A stretch of 64,000 nucleotides of DNA. Source: Komagataeibacter xylinus (GTDB lineage: Bacteria; Pseudomonadota; Alphaproteobacteria; Acetobacterales; Acetobacteraceae). Each line of letters starts with the position of its first letter. Positions within the stretch are counted from its first letter, which is position 1. The DNA is taken from the NCBI RefSeq assembly GCF_031081985.1, contig NZ_JARWSK010000004.1, positions 1 through 64,000 of the forward strand, written 5' to 3'. Shown piece by piece: positions 44,343 through 52,792 of the stretch. Both the position numbers and the translations under genes were made by a program. The notes under the pieces were generated by a model. That model saw only the letters and a program-made list of their open reading frames with translations. It was not told the DNA's origin and did not search any database.

Positions 44343-44360
44343 CTATGTTACGAAACATAG
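44343..44360. promoter_or_regulatory. TetR-type autoregulatory operator candidate
   Basis: CTATGTT-ACGA-AACATAG is a perfect 7-bp inverted repeat, 37 bases upstream of the TetR start codon. Size and spacing are typical of operators bound by TetR-family proteins near their own promoters. Confidence 0.55.
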
Positions 44361-44480
44361 CATGATATGCGGGCCGGGTGTCATTCAGCCGTGCAATCCT
44401 GCCTGTCGCCATGGGGATGCCAGAACGGCGGCGCGTGTTCAAATGGTCATTGCGAATGGGTGGCGCGCCCGTGTTCGGGA

Positions 44481-44927
44481 CTACAGGCCGCCCTTCAGCC
44501 GAAATGAAAGCCGCGCGATCTGCCCGGACAGGAAAGCGCCCCGGGTGTGTGCGGCGAGGTTGATGTCCACGCCCCGGCCATTTTCCATGACAAGGCCCGT
44601 CGTGCCATGATGGATGGTGGCCGTGCCGCCCACGCTCCAGTAAGTGCCATTGAAGTCGGACAGGCGGCCAAGGTTGCGCACGCAGCCCTGCCCGGACAGC
44701 GCCATGCCGCCCACGCTCAGCATGCCGCCGCCCCGGATGGTGAAGGGGTAGGCATGCGTGCCGTCATACAGCGTGCCCTTGCCCCAGACGTAACCGACCC
44801 CCGCCGCGACATGGTGCGCCGAGAGTTCGATCCGGGCATCGGTGGGCGCGCATGCGGCCTGCGCCGTGCCATGAAGGGCCAGGGAACTGGCGAGGGCCAC
44901 AAGGGCTGCATGCCGGAAGTGGTTCAT
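44481..44927 (-). CDS. Secreted hypothetical protein, EipA-like/DUF1134-type pattern uncertain
   Basis: A 148-residue protein with a signal peptide (MNHFRHAALVALASSLALHGTAQA, cleavage near 24). The mature part starts ACAPTDARIELSAHHVAAGVGYVWGKGTLYDG and continues with glycine-rich strands (TIRGGGMLSVGGMALSG, NLGRLSDFNGTYWSVGG). Similar glycine-rich periplasmic proteins with a GVGYxWGxGTL motif occur widely in proteobacteria, without a firm function; I do not assign a family. ATG 44927 gives the only sensible signal; the upstream frame of 52 codons is not gene-like. It is on the same strand as the TetR gene, upstream of it. Confidence 0.65.
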   Translation of the reverse strand: MNHFRHAALVALASSLALHGTAQAACAPTDARIELSAHHVAAGVGYVWGKGTLYDGTHAYPFTIRGGGMLSVGGMALSGQGCVRNLGRLSDFNGTYWSVGGTATIHHGTTGLVMENGRGVDINLAAHTRGAFLSGQIARLSFRLKGGL

Positions 44928-45162
44928 TACATGATCCAGTGACAAGAAGGGTAGGGACCATTCGGCCCTAAACGGAACGGTTCGGTTTCGTTTAATTGAG
45001 GGCAAAACGCCCGTCAATGACAAAACAACGCTGTTCTGCCGCTTTCCGTGCCGGATGCACAGGTTCTGAACAGTTGCCTGCAAACAATGCAGCAGTATAA
45101 TAACGTGAAGTCATAAAAATTTTTGGCGAGGCTTTTTTTAAAATAAAAGCGGCAATGAAAAA

Positions 45163-45600
45163 TTGACATACGCAGATATGAGATTTGAGCTGGTTGATCC
45201 CAAAATCATGGAGTTTGGGGAAAGCATATCACAAGACAAGAGGGCGTTGATTGCGCGCATGGTCGCTGCATGGGCGTGCGATGTCAGTGGTGCCAATGAC
45301 CATATCGATGGTGATGTTCAGTCATATCTTGCGACCGGAAACATCTCAAAACTTGATCGTAACAGGATAGGCCGCATGGTTGAGGGGCTGGACGAGAAAT
45401 ATTTTGACATAACAGACCAGAATGACGGGCTGGACGCCGCGGGCATGGCGCTATGCTGGTTCCGCAAAGCCAGGGCAGTCAATGCGGTTATGTACGCTGT
45501 TGGTTGCGAAAGCCTGCAATCGTTTTGCGATGTCCTATACGAGGCTCATGCCGCCACGAACGATTTGAAAACAATAGAAGCGATATGCCGTAATACCTGA
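45163..45600 (+). CDS. Hypothetical protein
   Basis: A 145-residue soluble, acidic, probably all-helical protein without signal or membrane segment. The frame opens with TTG 45163 and has ATG 45178 (MRFELVDPK) as another possible start; neither has a good ribosome site. Tryptophan-containing helices (VAAWACDVSG, ALCWFRKAR) and a C-terminal EAHAATNDLKTIEAICRNT are its clearest features. Codon use is less GC-rich than the neighbours. I recognise no family. It converges on the DeoR gene with only 13 bases between the stop codons. Confidence 0.55.
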   Translation: MTYADMRFELVDPKIMEFGESISQDKRALIARMVAAWACDVSGANDHIDGDVQSYLATGNISKLDRNRIGRMVEGLDEKYFDITDQNDGLDAAGMALCWFRKARAVNAVMYAVGCESLQSFCDVLYEAHAATNDLKTIEAICRNT

Positions 45601-45613
45601 ATGTGGTTCAGGG

Positions 45614-46441
45614 TCAGCCATCGGTGTGGCAGACTTCCAGTGATATACCTTCAGTCTTCAGCCTGTCATGCAAGGCGGGCCTGATCTGTGCATCTGTCAG
45701 CACATGATCGAAAGCATCCAGGCCGGCCAGTCGGTACAGGCCACCCTTGCGGAATTTGGAACTGTCCACCAGCAGCACCGTCTGGTCACAGATTTCCATG
45801 AGGATGCGCTTGATCTTGATGATGTCCGGGTTGTTCTGGAAAGCCGTGCCATCATGGACGACGGATGTGGACAGGAACATGGTATTGGCATGCAGGCCCT
45901 GTGCCGCCTGCTCGCATATCAACCCGAAAAAAGCGTTGCGGGGCCTGTTGTAATCACCGCCGAGGCAGATCAGGCGCAGGTCAGGGTAGGGAGCGAGTGC
46001 CTGAATCACCCCCATGGCGTTTGTGATGATGGTCAGCGGTGCAAGCGCAGGCAGCAGGGGCAGCATCTCGGCCACGGTGGTTGAATCATCCAGGACAAGG
46101 ATCTGTTCGGGGCGGATCAGCGATATGGCGCGGGTAATGATCGCCCGCTTGCCCTCTCGCGCATGGGCCGTGCGGTAGCTTACGGTCTTCTGCGTGGCAG
46201 TGCGGTTGCGCAGGGCAAGGCCACCATGCAGCTTTTCCACCAGCCCCTGTTGCGCCAGGGCGTTGGCATCACGGTGAATGGTCATGCGGCTGACGTCAAA
46301 ATGGGCGGCCAGCGCGTCAATGGTGGCGTTACCCGTTTCAAGCAGCAGGTCAAGGATGCGTTGCTGGCGGGCCGTGCTGTCGCCCCGGCGGGCAGATCGG
46401 GTGGAAGGCGGAAAATGTGACAGGCCCGTGTTGTCGGTCAT
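45614..46441 (-). CDS. DeoR/GlpR family transcriptional regulator (divergent from the polyol operon)
   Basis: A 275-residue DeoR protein. The helix-turn-helix domain is RQQRILDLLLETGNATIDALAAHFDVSRMTIHRDANALAQQGLV (residues 25-68), followed by the KLHGGLALRN segment. The sugar-phosphate-sensing domain has VLDDSTTVAEMLPLLP and the late VLLVDSSKFRKGGLYRLAGL, typical of GlpR/EryR-type proteins. It lies divergent from the FGGY kinase gene, with two identical palindromes between them, so it is a strong candidate for the local repressor. It resembles the second DeoR at 51938-52753 in overall plan. Confidence 0.9.
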   Translation of the reverse strand: MTDNTGLSHFPPSTRSARRGDSTARQQRILDLLLETGNATIDALAAHFDVSRMTIHRDANALAQQGLVEKLHGGLALRNRTATQKTVSYRTAHAREGKRAIITRAISLIRPEQILVLDDSTTVAEMLPLLPALAPLTIITNAMGVIQALAPYPDLRLICLGGDYNRPRNAFFGLICEQAAQGLHANTMFLSTSVVHDGTAFQNNPDIIKIKRILMEICDQTVLLVDSSKFRKGGLYRLAGLDAFDHVLTDAQIRPALHDRLKTEGISLEVCHTDG

Positions 46442-46598
46442 GCTGGCAATCGATCTTCATCCGCAGGTCAACAGGAAGGCGCCTAGCGTAAGGGATACCT
46501 GTTGCAGTGTCACATTCAATATGGGCGTCGCAATGGCTGTGCTGGCTTTTGCGTGCCATCCGATCCGGTTCCCGGTCTCTGGGATCACATTAATATGC

Positions 46599-46631
46599 GT
46601 TATATATAACACTATATTTGTTATATATAAC
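46599..46631. promoter_or_regulatory. Tandem operator: two perfect GTTATATATAAC palindromes
   Basis: GTTATATATAAC occurs at 46599-46610 and again at 46620-46631. The starts are 21 bases apart, two helical turns, so both face one side of DNA. They lie 45-77 bases upstream of the kinase start codon. A symmetric variant is at 51119-51130. Confidence 0.7.
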
Positions 46632-46675
46632 ATCGTAAATCCGTCATCATGCTGCTGGATATCAGGAGGTCGAGG

Positions 46676-48277
46676 ATGCGCCGGAACTTCATCATCGGAA
46701 TAGACTGCGGCTCAACCACTACCAAGGCGGTCATTTTTTCCCCCACGGGGGCAATCGTGGGCACGGGGCGCAGTCGCGTCGCCCAGCACATGGACCGCCC
46801 GCACCATGTCGAACGCGACATGGGCGCGGTGTGGCAGGGTGTTGCCGCAACCATCCGCATGGCGCTCGATGATGCGGGGCTGAACGGTCAGGCCATTGCC
46901 GCGGTGGGTGTCACGGCGCATGGCGACGGGCTGTTCCTGCTCGACCGCACGGGCAACCCGCTCGGGCGCGGGATCATGTCGCTCGACAGCCGTGCGACCG
47001 AGCTGCACGACCATTGGCGGCAACGCGGGGTACTGGACCAGCTTGTGCCGCTGGCGGGGCAACGGCCTTATGCCTATTCCGCCAATACCCTGCTGGCATG
47101 GATCCGCGAGCATGAACCCGAACGCTATCACGCCATCGGCTCCATCCTGTTTGCCAAGGACTGGATCCGGCTGTGCCTGACGGGAGAAGTCGCAACAGAC
47201 ATAACCGAGGCCAGCACCGCCTTTACCGACCTGCATACGCAGCAGTACAGCGCCGCCATACTGGATATGCTGGGGCTGGAAGCCATGCGCGGCTGCCTGC
47301 CACCCATGCTGGATTCCTGCGCACGGGCCGGAACGGTCACGGCTAGCGCCGCCGCGGCAACGGGCCTGCTTGCGGGCACGCCGGTCTCAGCCGGGTTGCA
47401 TGATGTAACGGCCGCCGCCGTGGGCATGGGCCACACGCAGCCGGGCGACATGTCGCTTACGGCGGGCACGTTTTCCATCAACGAGGTCTTTCGTGACAGG
47501 CCCGTCACGGGGGAGGGCTGGGCCTGCCGTGCCGGTTACCGGCGGGGATTGTGGAACTGCATGGCCATCTCGCCCGCATCGTCGAGCAATCTGGAATGGA
47601 TGGCCCGCCTGCTCCTGCCCGGCAACGCAGATGCCACGACGATATTGATGCATGAGGTGGAAGACCGCCTGAATGCCGCCCGGCATGCGCGCACGGTGCC
47701 GCTCTTCCATCCGTTCCTGTTCGGCTCCCCTTATGCCGCACCCGCCAGCGCGTCATTTTTCGGCGTGCAGTCATGGCATGACCGGACCGATCTTTTTCAG
47801 GCGATGGTGGAAGGCATGGTGTTCAACCACCGCATGCATGTCAGTGCACTGTGCCAGACGGGTAGCGTGACCCGCGTGGGCATATCGGGTGGCGGCAGCG
47901 GCCAGCCCGCCATCGCGCAACTCTTTGCCGATGTGCTGGACATGCCGGTCGATGTTCCCTCCGTGCGCGAAGCGGGTGCGCTGGGCGCGGCCCTGACCGG
48001 AGCGGTGGCGGTTGGCATGCAGCCGGATCTGGAACGCGCCGTGGCGGGGCTGGATGTCGCGCACCAGACCTACAGCCCGCAACCGGCGCAGGTGGCGGCG
48101 TATGACCGTATCTATCACCGTTACGTGGAACTGGCGCAGGCCATGCACCCGTTCTGGCGCGCGCTGTATGATACGTCGCCCCCGGCACACGCACAGCCAG
48201 CGCCTGTATCCGGCGCCCATCCCGCCATGCATCCGCGTGCCCATCATGCGACAGCGATGGGAGGGATTCCGTCATGA
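46676..48277 (+). CDS. FGGY-family carbohydrate kinase (erythritol/L-xylulose kinase-like)
   Basis: A 533-residue FGGY kinase. The N-terminal phosphate loop FIIGIDCGSTTTKAVIFSPTG, the substrate region AVGVTAHGDGLFLLDRTGNPLGRGIMSLDSRA and the C-terminal nucleotide part VGISGGGSGQPAIAQLFADVLDMPV with EAGALGAALTGAV are all visible. By local sequence it is nearest the LyxK (L-xylulose kinase) style, yet its neighbours fit erythritol kinase EryA. It would phosphorylate a polyol or ketose after uptake. A perfect AGGAGGT precedes ATG 46676. It begins a run with the GlpD/EryB gene (ATGA overlap) and is controlled from the tandem palindromes. Confidence 0.82.
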   Translation: MRRNFIIGIDCGSTTTKAVIFSPTGAIVGTGRSRVAQHMDRPHHVERDMGAVWQGVAATIRMALDDAGLNGQAIAAVGVTAHGDGLFLLDRTGNPLGRGIMSLDSRATELHDHWRQRGVLDQLVPLAGQRPYAYSANTLLAWIREHEPERYHAIGSILFAKDWIRLCLTGEVATDITEASTAFTDLHTQQYSAAILDMLGLEAMRGCLPPMLDSCARAGTVTASAAAATGLLAGTPVSAGLHDVTAAAVGMGHTQPGDMSLTAGTFSINEVFRDRPVTGEGWACRAGYRRGLWNCMAISPASSSNLEWMARLLLPGNADATTILMHEVEDRLNAARHARTVPLFHPFLFGSPYAAPASASFFGVQSWHDRTDLFQAMVEGMVFNHRMHVSALCQTGSVTRVGISGGGSGQPAIAQLFADVLDMPVDVPSVREAGALGAALTGAVAVGMQPDLERAVAGLDVAHQTYSPQPAQVAAYDRIYHRYVELAQAMHPFWRALYDTSPPAHAQPAPVSGAHPAMHPRAHHATAMGGIPS

Positions 48278-49980
48278 ATGCCGTTCTGCCTGCCGTGGAG
48301 GATTATGATGTCATCATCATCGGCGCCGGAATCAATGGCGCGGGGCTGATGCGTGAACTGGCCGTGCAGGGGGTGCGTGTGCTGCTGGTGGAGCGGGGGG
48401 ATATCTGTAGCGGCACCTCCAGCGCGCCCTCGCGCCTGATTCATGGCGGGATCAAATACCTTGAAACGGGTGAGTTCCGCCTCGTCGCGCAGTCCACGCT
48501 GGAACGGAACCTGCTGCTGCGCAATGCGCCGCATGTGGTCCATCCCCTGCCCACCACCGTGCCCGTCCGCTCATGGTTCGGTGGCATCGTGCCGTCCGTG
48601 CGGCGCTTTTTGCGCCTGGGCGGCAAAATGACGGACCGGGGGGCGCTGGTGCTGGAACTGGGCCTGCAGATCTATGACTTCCTTGGCCGCCATGCCCGCG
48701 TCATGCCCCGGCACCGCCTGTTTTCGCCCCGGCGGACCCGGGCACGCTGGCCCCATATGAGCAGCACCGTCATGGCCTGCGCACAGTATTACGATGCCGC
48801 CATCAGCCAGCCCGAACGGCTGGGCTATGAATGCGTGCAGGATGCATTGCACGCGCACGAAGGCTGTCGTGTCGCGACCTATACCCATGCTGAAGCGTTT
48901 CACGATGGTGTTGTGATGCTGCATGACCGGCCACGCGGGCAGTCATGGCGCGCGCGTGCGCCCGTTGTGGTCAATGCAGGCGGTGCGTGGATCGATCAGG
49001 TCAATGCGGCCCTTGGCGTGCCCACCCGGTATATCGGCGGCACCAAGGGGTCGCACCTGCTGCTGCGCCATGACGGGCTTTTGCGCGAACTGGATGGGAA
49101 CATGGTGTATTTCGGCACGCCGGACGGGCGCATCTGCCTGGCCTACCCGTTTCTGGACCATGTGCTGGTGGGGTCAACCGATATCCCTGTCTCCAACCCC
49201 GACGAAGCCATCTGCACCGATGCGGAACAGGACTACATGCTGGGTATGCTGGGCGCGCTGTTCCCCGGTTTCAGGTTTGACGCATCCGATGTGATCTACC
49301 GCTACAGCGGCGTGCGGCCCCTGCCTGCAAGTAATGCGTCCGACCCCGGCGCGATCAGCCGTGACCATATCGTGCATGAGGACCGGTTGGGAACGGTTGC
49401 GCTGTTTTCGCTGGTGGGTGGAAAATGGACAACGTTTCGCGGCCTGGCGGAGGAAGTGGCGGACACCATCCTGCCGCGCCTTGGCCGGGTAAGGCAGGTT
49501 TCCACCCGGTCGCTGCCAATCGGGGGCGGGCGCGGTTATCCGCGCCCTGCGGATATTGAAGCCCATATCGACCGTTTTGCCGCAACCAGTGCCATTCCGC
49601 GTGAGCGGGCACGGGTGCTGTTTGCCCGTTACGGCACGCAGGCGACGGCAATCGCGCGGTTCTGCGCCCTTGCGCCCGATGCGCCGCTGCGTAGCCTGCC
49701 GTCCTATACAGGCCGGGAAATCATGTTCATCGCCCGCCATGAACAGGTGCGTCATGTTGCGGATATTCTCTATCGTCGCACCACCATTGCCCTGTCCGGC
49801 GCGTTAACGCCCGACGTCACGCATGAAGTGGCAGGCATTGCGGGTGAAACCCTTGGGTGGGATGCCGCCACGATCCGGCATCAGGCCGGTGAGGCCTGGC
49901 ACGAAGCCGAAACGCGCCACCATCTCGCTGCCCGCAGGACCGCCGCAGCCCCCATGCAGCCCGAACCGATCGGAGCCTGA
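48274..49980 (+). CDS. Glycerol-3-phosphate dehydrogenase family (GlpD/EryB-like)
   Basis: A 568-residue FAD dehydrogenase. The N-terminal FAD motif YDVIIIGAGINGAGLMRELAVQG is followed by CSGTSSAPSRLIHGGIKYLETGEFRLV, the GlpD signature. GGTKGSHLLL and GSTDIP in the middle and the C-terminal DAP domain complete the family layout. GlpD oxidises glycerol-3-phosphate to DHAP; EryB does the same to erythritol-4-phosphate, and this context favours EryB. Electrons go to quinone at the membrane. Start and kinase stop overlap by four bases; the next gene starts three bases after its stop. Confidence 0.88.
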   Translation: MNAVLPAVEDYDVIIIGAGINGAGLMRELAVQGVRVLLVERGDICSGTSSAPSRLIHGGIKYLETGEFRLVAQSTLERNLLLRNAPHVVHPLPTTVPVRSWFGGIVPSVRRFLRLGGKMTDRGALVLELGLQIYDFLGRHARVMPRHRLFSPRRTRARWPHMSSTVMACAQYYDAAISQPERLGYECVQDALHAHEGCRVATYTHAEAFHDGVVMLHDRPRGQSWRARAPVVVNAGGAWIDQVNAALGVPTRYIGGTKGSHLLLRHDGLLRELDGNMVYFGTPDGRICLAYPFLDHVLVGSTDIPVSNPDEAICTDAEQDYMLGMLGALFPGFRFDASDVIYRYSGVRPLPASNASDPGAISRDHIVHEDRLGTVALFSLVGGKWTTFRGLAEEVADTILPRLGRVRQVSTRSLPIGGGRGYPRPADIEAHIDRFAATSAIPRERARVLFARYGTQATAIARFCALAPDAPLRSLPSYTGREIMFIARHEQVRHVADILYRRTTIALSGALTPDVTHEVAGIAGETLGWDAATIRHQAGEAWHEAETRHHLAARRTAAAPMQPEPIGA

Positions 49981-49983
49981 ACA

Positions 49984-50982
49984 ATGAACCGCTATGAAAC
50001 CAAGATTGCGCGCATGGCCGCAGGCATCGACACGCGCGCCGACTTTATTCTGGCCGATGCCAAGGATGCCGATATGGCGGCAGGCATCAGCGCCATGGGG
50101 CGGAACCGCAGCATGGGCGGCCTGTCGCCATATCGCTGCCGGGAGGATTACCTCGATGACATCCGCGCCATGCTGGAGCTTGATGTTGTTGATATCATGC
50201 TGGTCTCGGCCTCCACGCTGGAGACGCTGGTGCACGAAGGCGCGTTTAACGACAGCCGCGTGCAGCCTGCTATCCGCGCCAATGATACCACCGATTTGTG
50301 GCGCGGGCGGGGTAGCCCCTACACCACCCAGCGTTCCGTGCCGTTTCGCAGCGCGTCGCTGGCCGGTGCGCAGACCCGGCTTGGCCTGTATTCCATGACC
50401 TTCAATGGCAATGCGGAACATGATGCCCATGCGCTAGAATGCTTCCGCAGCTTTCGCGAGGAGGCGCAGGCGCAGGGTTTTTCCTATTTCCTTGAAGTCT
50501 TCAACCCCAATGAAGGGCGGATTGCGCAACCCGACTGGGGTTTTTTCCTGAATGACATGATCATCCGCGCCCTTGCGGGCCTGCTGCAGACGGAGCGGCC
50601 CGCGTTTTTGAAAATCCCCTTCAATGGTGCTGCGGCCCTGACCGAACTCTGCGCCTTTGATCCCCGCATGGTGGTGGGGATCATGGGCGGCGGCAGCGGC
50701 ACGACGCGTGACTGCCTTGAACTGCTGCATCAGGCGCAGGCCTGTGGCGCGCGCGCTGCCCTGTTCGGGCGCAAGATTGTCGATGCCGATGACCCGCTGC
50801 TGCTGGTGCAGGCCATGCGGCATGTGACGGATGGCGATCTGCTGCCAGAGGAAGCAACCTGTTTCTATCATGATGCCTTGGCGCGCGAGGGGCGGCGTGC
50901 CGAACGCGCGCTTGGCGCTGACCGCTGCATAACCGAAAACATGCTGCTGGCGGCTCCGGCAGGCATGGGCACCGTGCGCTGA
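49984..50982 (+). CDS. Class I aldolase-fold (LacD/FbaB-like beta/alpha barrel) protein in the EryC position
   Basis: A 332-residue soluble protein. The second half looks like a class I aldolase barrel: PAFLKIPFNG with a lysine near residue 210 in the usual Schiff-base strand, then the phosphate-binding loop GIMGGGSGTTRDC (about 233-244) and AALFGRKIVDADDP, the last strand, as GRN(I/W) in FbaB/LacD. The first half has ELDVVDIMLVSASTLE and a variable segment. It follows the GlpD/EryB gene by 3 bases, exactly where Brucella-type loci have EryC (a tetrulose-phosphate isomerase/epimerase). It is not EryC by sequence. It could be a lyase/aldolase of the ketose phosphate or an isomerase on a new fold. 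No experimental family name is known to me. Confidence 0.65.
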   Translation: MNRYETKIARMAAGIDTRADFILADAKDADMAAGISAMGRNRSMGGLSPYRCREDYLDDIRAMLELDVVDIMLVSASTLETLVHEGAFNDSRVQPAIRANDTTDLWRGRGSPYTTQRSVPFRSASLAGAQTRLGLYSMTFNGNAEHDAHALECFRSFREEAQAQGFSYFLEVFNPNEGRIAQPDWGFFLNDMIIRALAGLLQTERPAFLKIPFNGAAALTELCAFDPRMVVGIMGGGSGTTRDCLELLHQAQACGARAALFGRKIVDADDPLLLVQAMRHVTDGDLLPEEATCFYHDALAREGRRAERALGADRCITENMLLAAPAGMGTVR

Positions 50983-51063
50983 CAGAGCGGCAGTCGCCTA
51001 TACTTTGTGTTTGTGAATTTTATTTTGGAACGGCAGGGTATTATTTCCTGTATTTCTGAAGAT

Positions 51064-51087
51064 CATGAGAACGTGAACATTCTCATG
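51064..51087. promoter_or_regulatory. Perfect inverted repeat between the two polyol transcription units
   Basis: CATGAGAA-N8-TTCTCATG is a perfect 8-bp inverted repeat in the 195-base gap before the triosephosphate-isomerase-like gene, about 90 bases upstream of its start. It has the size of an activator or repressor site. Confidence 0.5.
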
Positions 51088-51116
51088 TCAGGCGCGGCGC
51101 AACGATAACGCCACTA

Positions 51117-51132
51117 ATGATATATATATCAT
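51117..51132. promoter_or_regulatory. Third palindrome of the GTTATATATAAC type
   Basis: ATGATATATATATCAT is a perfect 16-bp palindrome. Its inner 12 bases, GATATATATATC, differ from GTTATATATAAC only by a symmetric exchange at positions 2 and 11. It lies about 46 bases before the isomerase gene start. Confidence 0.6.
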
Positions 51133-51177
51133 ACAAGCTGTTATGTATGGCCATCCTGCCAGATAGGGAGACGCGTG

Positions 51178-51960
51178 ATGCATTCCAGGCCGTTATGGAT
51201 TGGTACAAGCTGGAAAATGAACAAGGGGCCAGCCGCCGCCATCGAGGCCGCGCGCGCGCTGGCTGCTTTTCATCCGCCCGGCGGGGTGCAACCTTTTGTC
51301 ATCCCGCCCTTTACATCGCTCAGGGATGTCTGCGCCATACTGGACGGCACGCCCGTCATGGTGGGAGCGCAGAACACCCACTGGGAAGATGAAGGCGCAT
51401 GGACGGGGGAAATATCGCCCGTCATGCTGGCCGAATGTGGCGCCACACTGGTTGAAATCGGCCATTCCGAACGCCGCGCCCATTTTGGTGAAACGGACTG
51501 GACCGTCAACCTGAAGGTCCATGCGGTATTGCGCCACGGCATGCGCCCGCTGGTGTGTATTGGCGATACGGCGCAGGAACACGCCTTTGGCGTGACGCAT
51601 GATGTGCTGGCCCGCCAGTTGCGCATTGCGCTGCATGGTGTGCCGCCTGCCCGCCTGGCACAGGTGCTGGTGGCGTATGAACCGGTCTGGGCCATCGGGG
51701 CGGGGGGGCAGGCGGCGGATGCCACGTTTGTTGCCAGTGCCCATGCACGCCTGCGCGCTGTGCTGGTCGAAATGGCGGGGGAGGCAGTCGGCTTTGAGAT
51801 ACCCCTGCTGTATGGCGGCAGCGTTACACAAAACAATGCATGCAGTTATGCACGGCTTGCCAATGTAGATGGCGTCTTTATTGGCCGGGCGGCGTGGAAC
51901 GTTGCTGATTTCAGGCAGATTATCGGGAGTGTGGCCCATGAACATGTTGCATCTGGCTGA
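51178..51960 (+). CDS. Triosephosphate isomerase-like (EryH/TpiA2 type) isomerase
   Basis: A 260-residue TIM barrel. The catalytic residues are Lys 13 in SWKMNKG, His 96 in VEIGHSERR and Glu 168 in AYEPVWAIG; the C-terminal LLYGGSVTQNNA and VDGVFIGRAAW phosphate region is intact. ATG 51178 has AGGGAG at 7 bases. In ery loci a TpiA paralogue (EryH) acts on tetrulose-phosphate rather than on triose phosphate, and the position here, beside a DeoR gene and rpiB, suggests the same. Canonical TpiA activity cannot be excluded. It is the first gene of the second run and overlaps the DeoR gene by 23 bases. Confidence 0.87.
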   Translation: MHSRPLWIGTSWKMNKGPAAAIEAARALAAFHPPGGVQPFVIPPFTSLRDVCAILDGTPVMVGAQNTHWEDEGAWTGEISPVMLAECGATLVEIGHSERRAHFGETDWTVNLKVHAVLRHGMRPLVCIGDTAQEHAFGVTHDVLARQLRIALHGVPPARLAQVLVAYEPVWAIGAGGQAADATFVASAHARLRAVLVEMAGEAVGFEIPLLYGGSVTQNNACSYARLANVDGVFIGRAAWNVADFRQIIGSVAHEHVASG

Positions 51961-52753
51961 AACCGGCACCGTCGCCACCCGCAGGCGCGCCATGGTCGAT
52001 TATGTCATGGGCCGGGGCAATGTGGAGATTGATGAACTGGTCACGCGCTTTGAAACCAGCCGCATGACCATTCATCGTGACTTGCAGGCGCTCTCGGCAC
52101 AGGGGTTGCTGCGCCGGGTGCATGGGGGCGTCACCACCCTGCCCAATGGCATTGCCGAGAGCAGCATGCTGTATCGCAGGCGTCGCGCCATGCGTGAAAA
52201 GAAAGCCATGGCGGCGCTGGCGGCGAGCATGATCGTGCCTGGTGATGTCATCGCACTCGATGATTCAACCACCGCATGCTGCATGGTCGATCATCTGGGC
52301 ACGATGGGCGGGCTGACGGTGGTCACCAACAGCCTTGGCATTGCCTCCACCCTGGCTTCCATGCCCGCGATCAGCCTCATGGCGCTGGGGGGGCGGTACC
52401 ATCCTACCTTTGACGCATTTTTCGGGCTGATGTGCGAACAGGCGATCGGCGCATTGCGGGTGGGCACCCTGTTCATGTCCGTATCCGCCGTGCATGGCGT
52501 GAACGCCTATCATCAGGAACAGGATATCGTAAAGGCCAAGCACGCGCTCATGCGCAGCGCGGACCGGCGCGTGCTGATGGCCGACAGCACGAAGTTTGGC
52601 AGCAACGCGCTGAACCGCCTGGCGGACCTGTCCGAATTCGATGTGGTCATAACCGATGACGGCCTCGATCCCGTAATGCGTGATCGGCTGCTTGATCATG
52701 GCGTTACACTGCGCGTGGCGCGGCTATGCGCCAGTGATGCAGTCAAGGCCTGA
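51938..52753 (+). CDS. DeoR family transcriptional regulator (second, EryR-like)
   Basis: A 271-residue DeoR protein. The helix-turn-helix reads RRRAMVDYVMGRGNVEIDELVTRFETSRMTIHRDLQALSAQGLL (residues 16-59) and is followed by RRVHGGVTTLPNG. The sensing domain contains DVIALDDSTTACCMVDHL and the late VLMADSTKFGSNALNRLADL. ATG 51938 is in the last codons of the isomerase gene, so translation is coupled. In Brucella and rhizobia a DeoR gene sits in the same place next to tpiA2 and rpiB. It may bind the same palindromes as the first DeoR, or share them. Confidence 0.88.
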   Translation: MNMLHLAETGTVATRRRAMVDYVMGRGNVEIDELVTRFETSRMTIHRDLQALSAQGLLRRVHGGVTTLPNGIAESSMLYRRRRAMREKKAMAALAASMIVPGDVIALDDSTTACCMVDHLGTMGGLTVVTNSLGIASTLASMPAISLMALGGRYHPTFDAFFGLMCEQAIGALRVGTLFMSVSAVHGVNAYHQEQDIVKAKHALMRSADRRVLMADSTKFGSNALNRLADLSEFDVVITDDGLDPVMRDRLLDHGVTLRVARLCASDAVKA

Positions 52754-52792
52754 ATAAAAACACACTCCATTACCAGAAATGGGAGAAAAACG

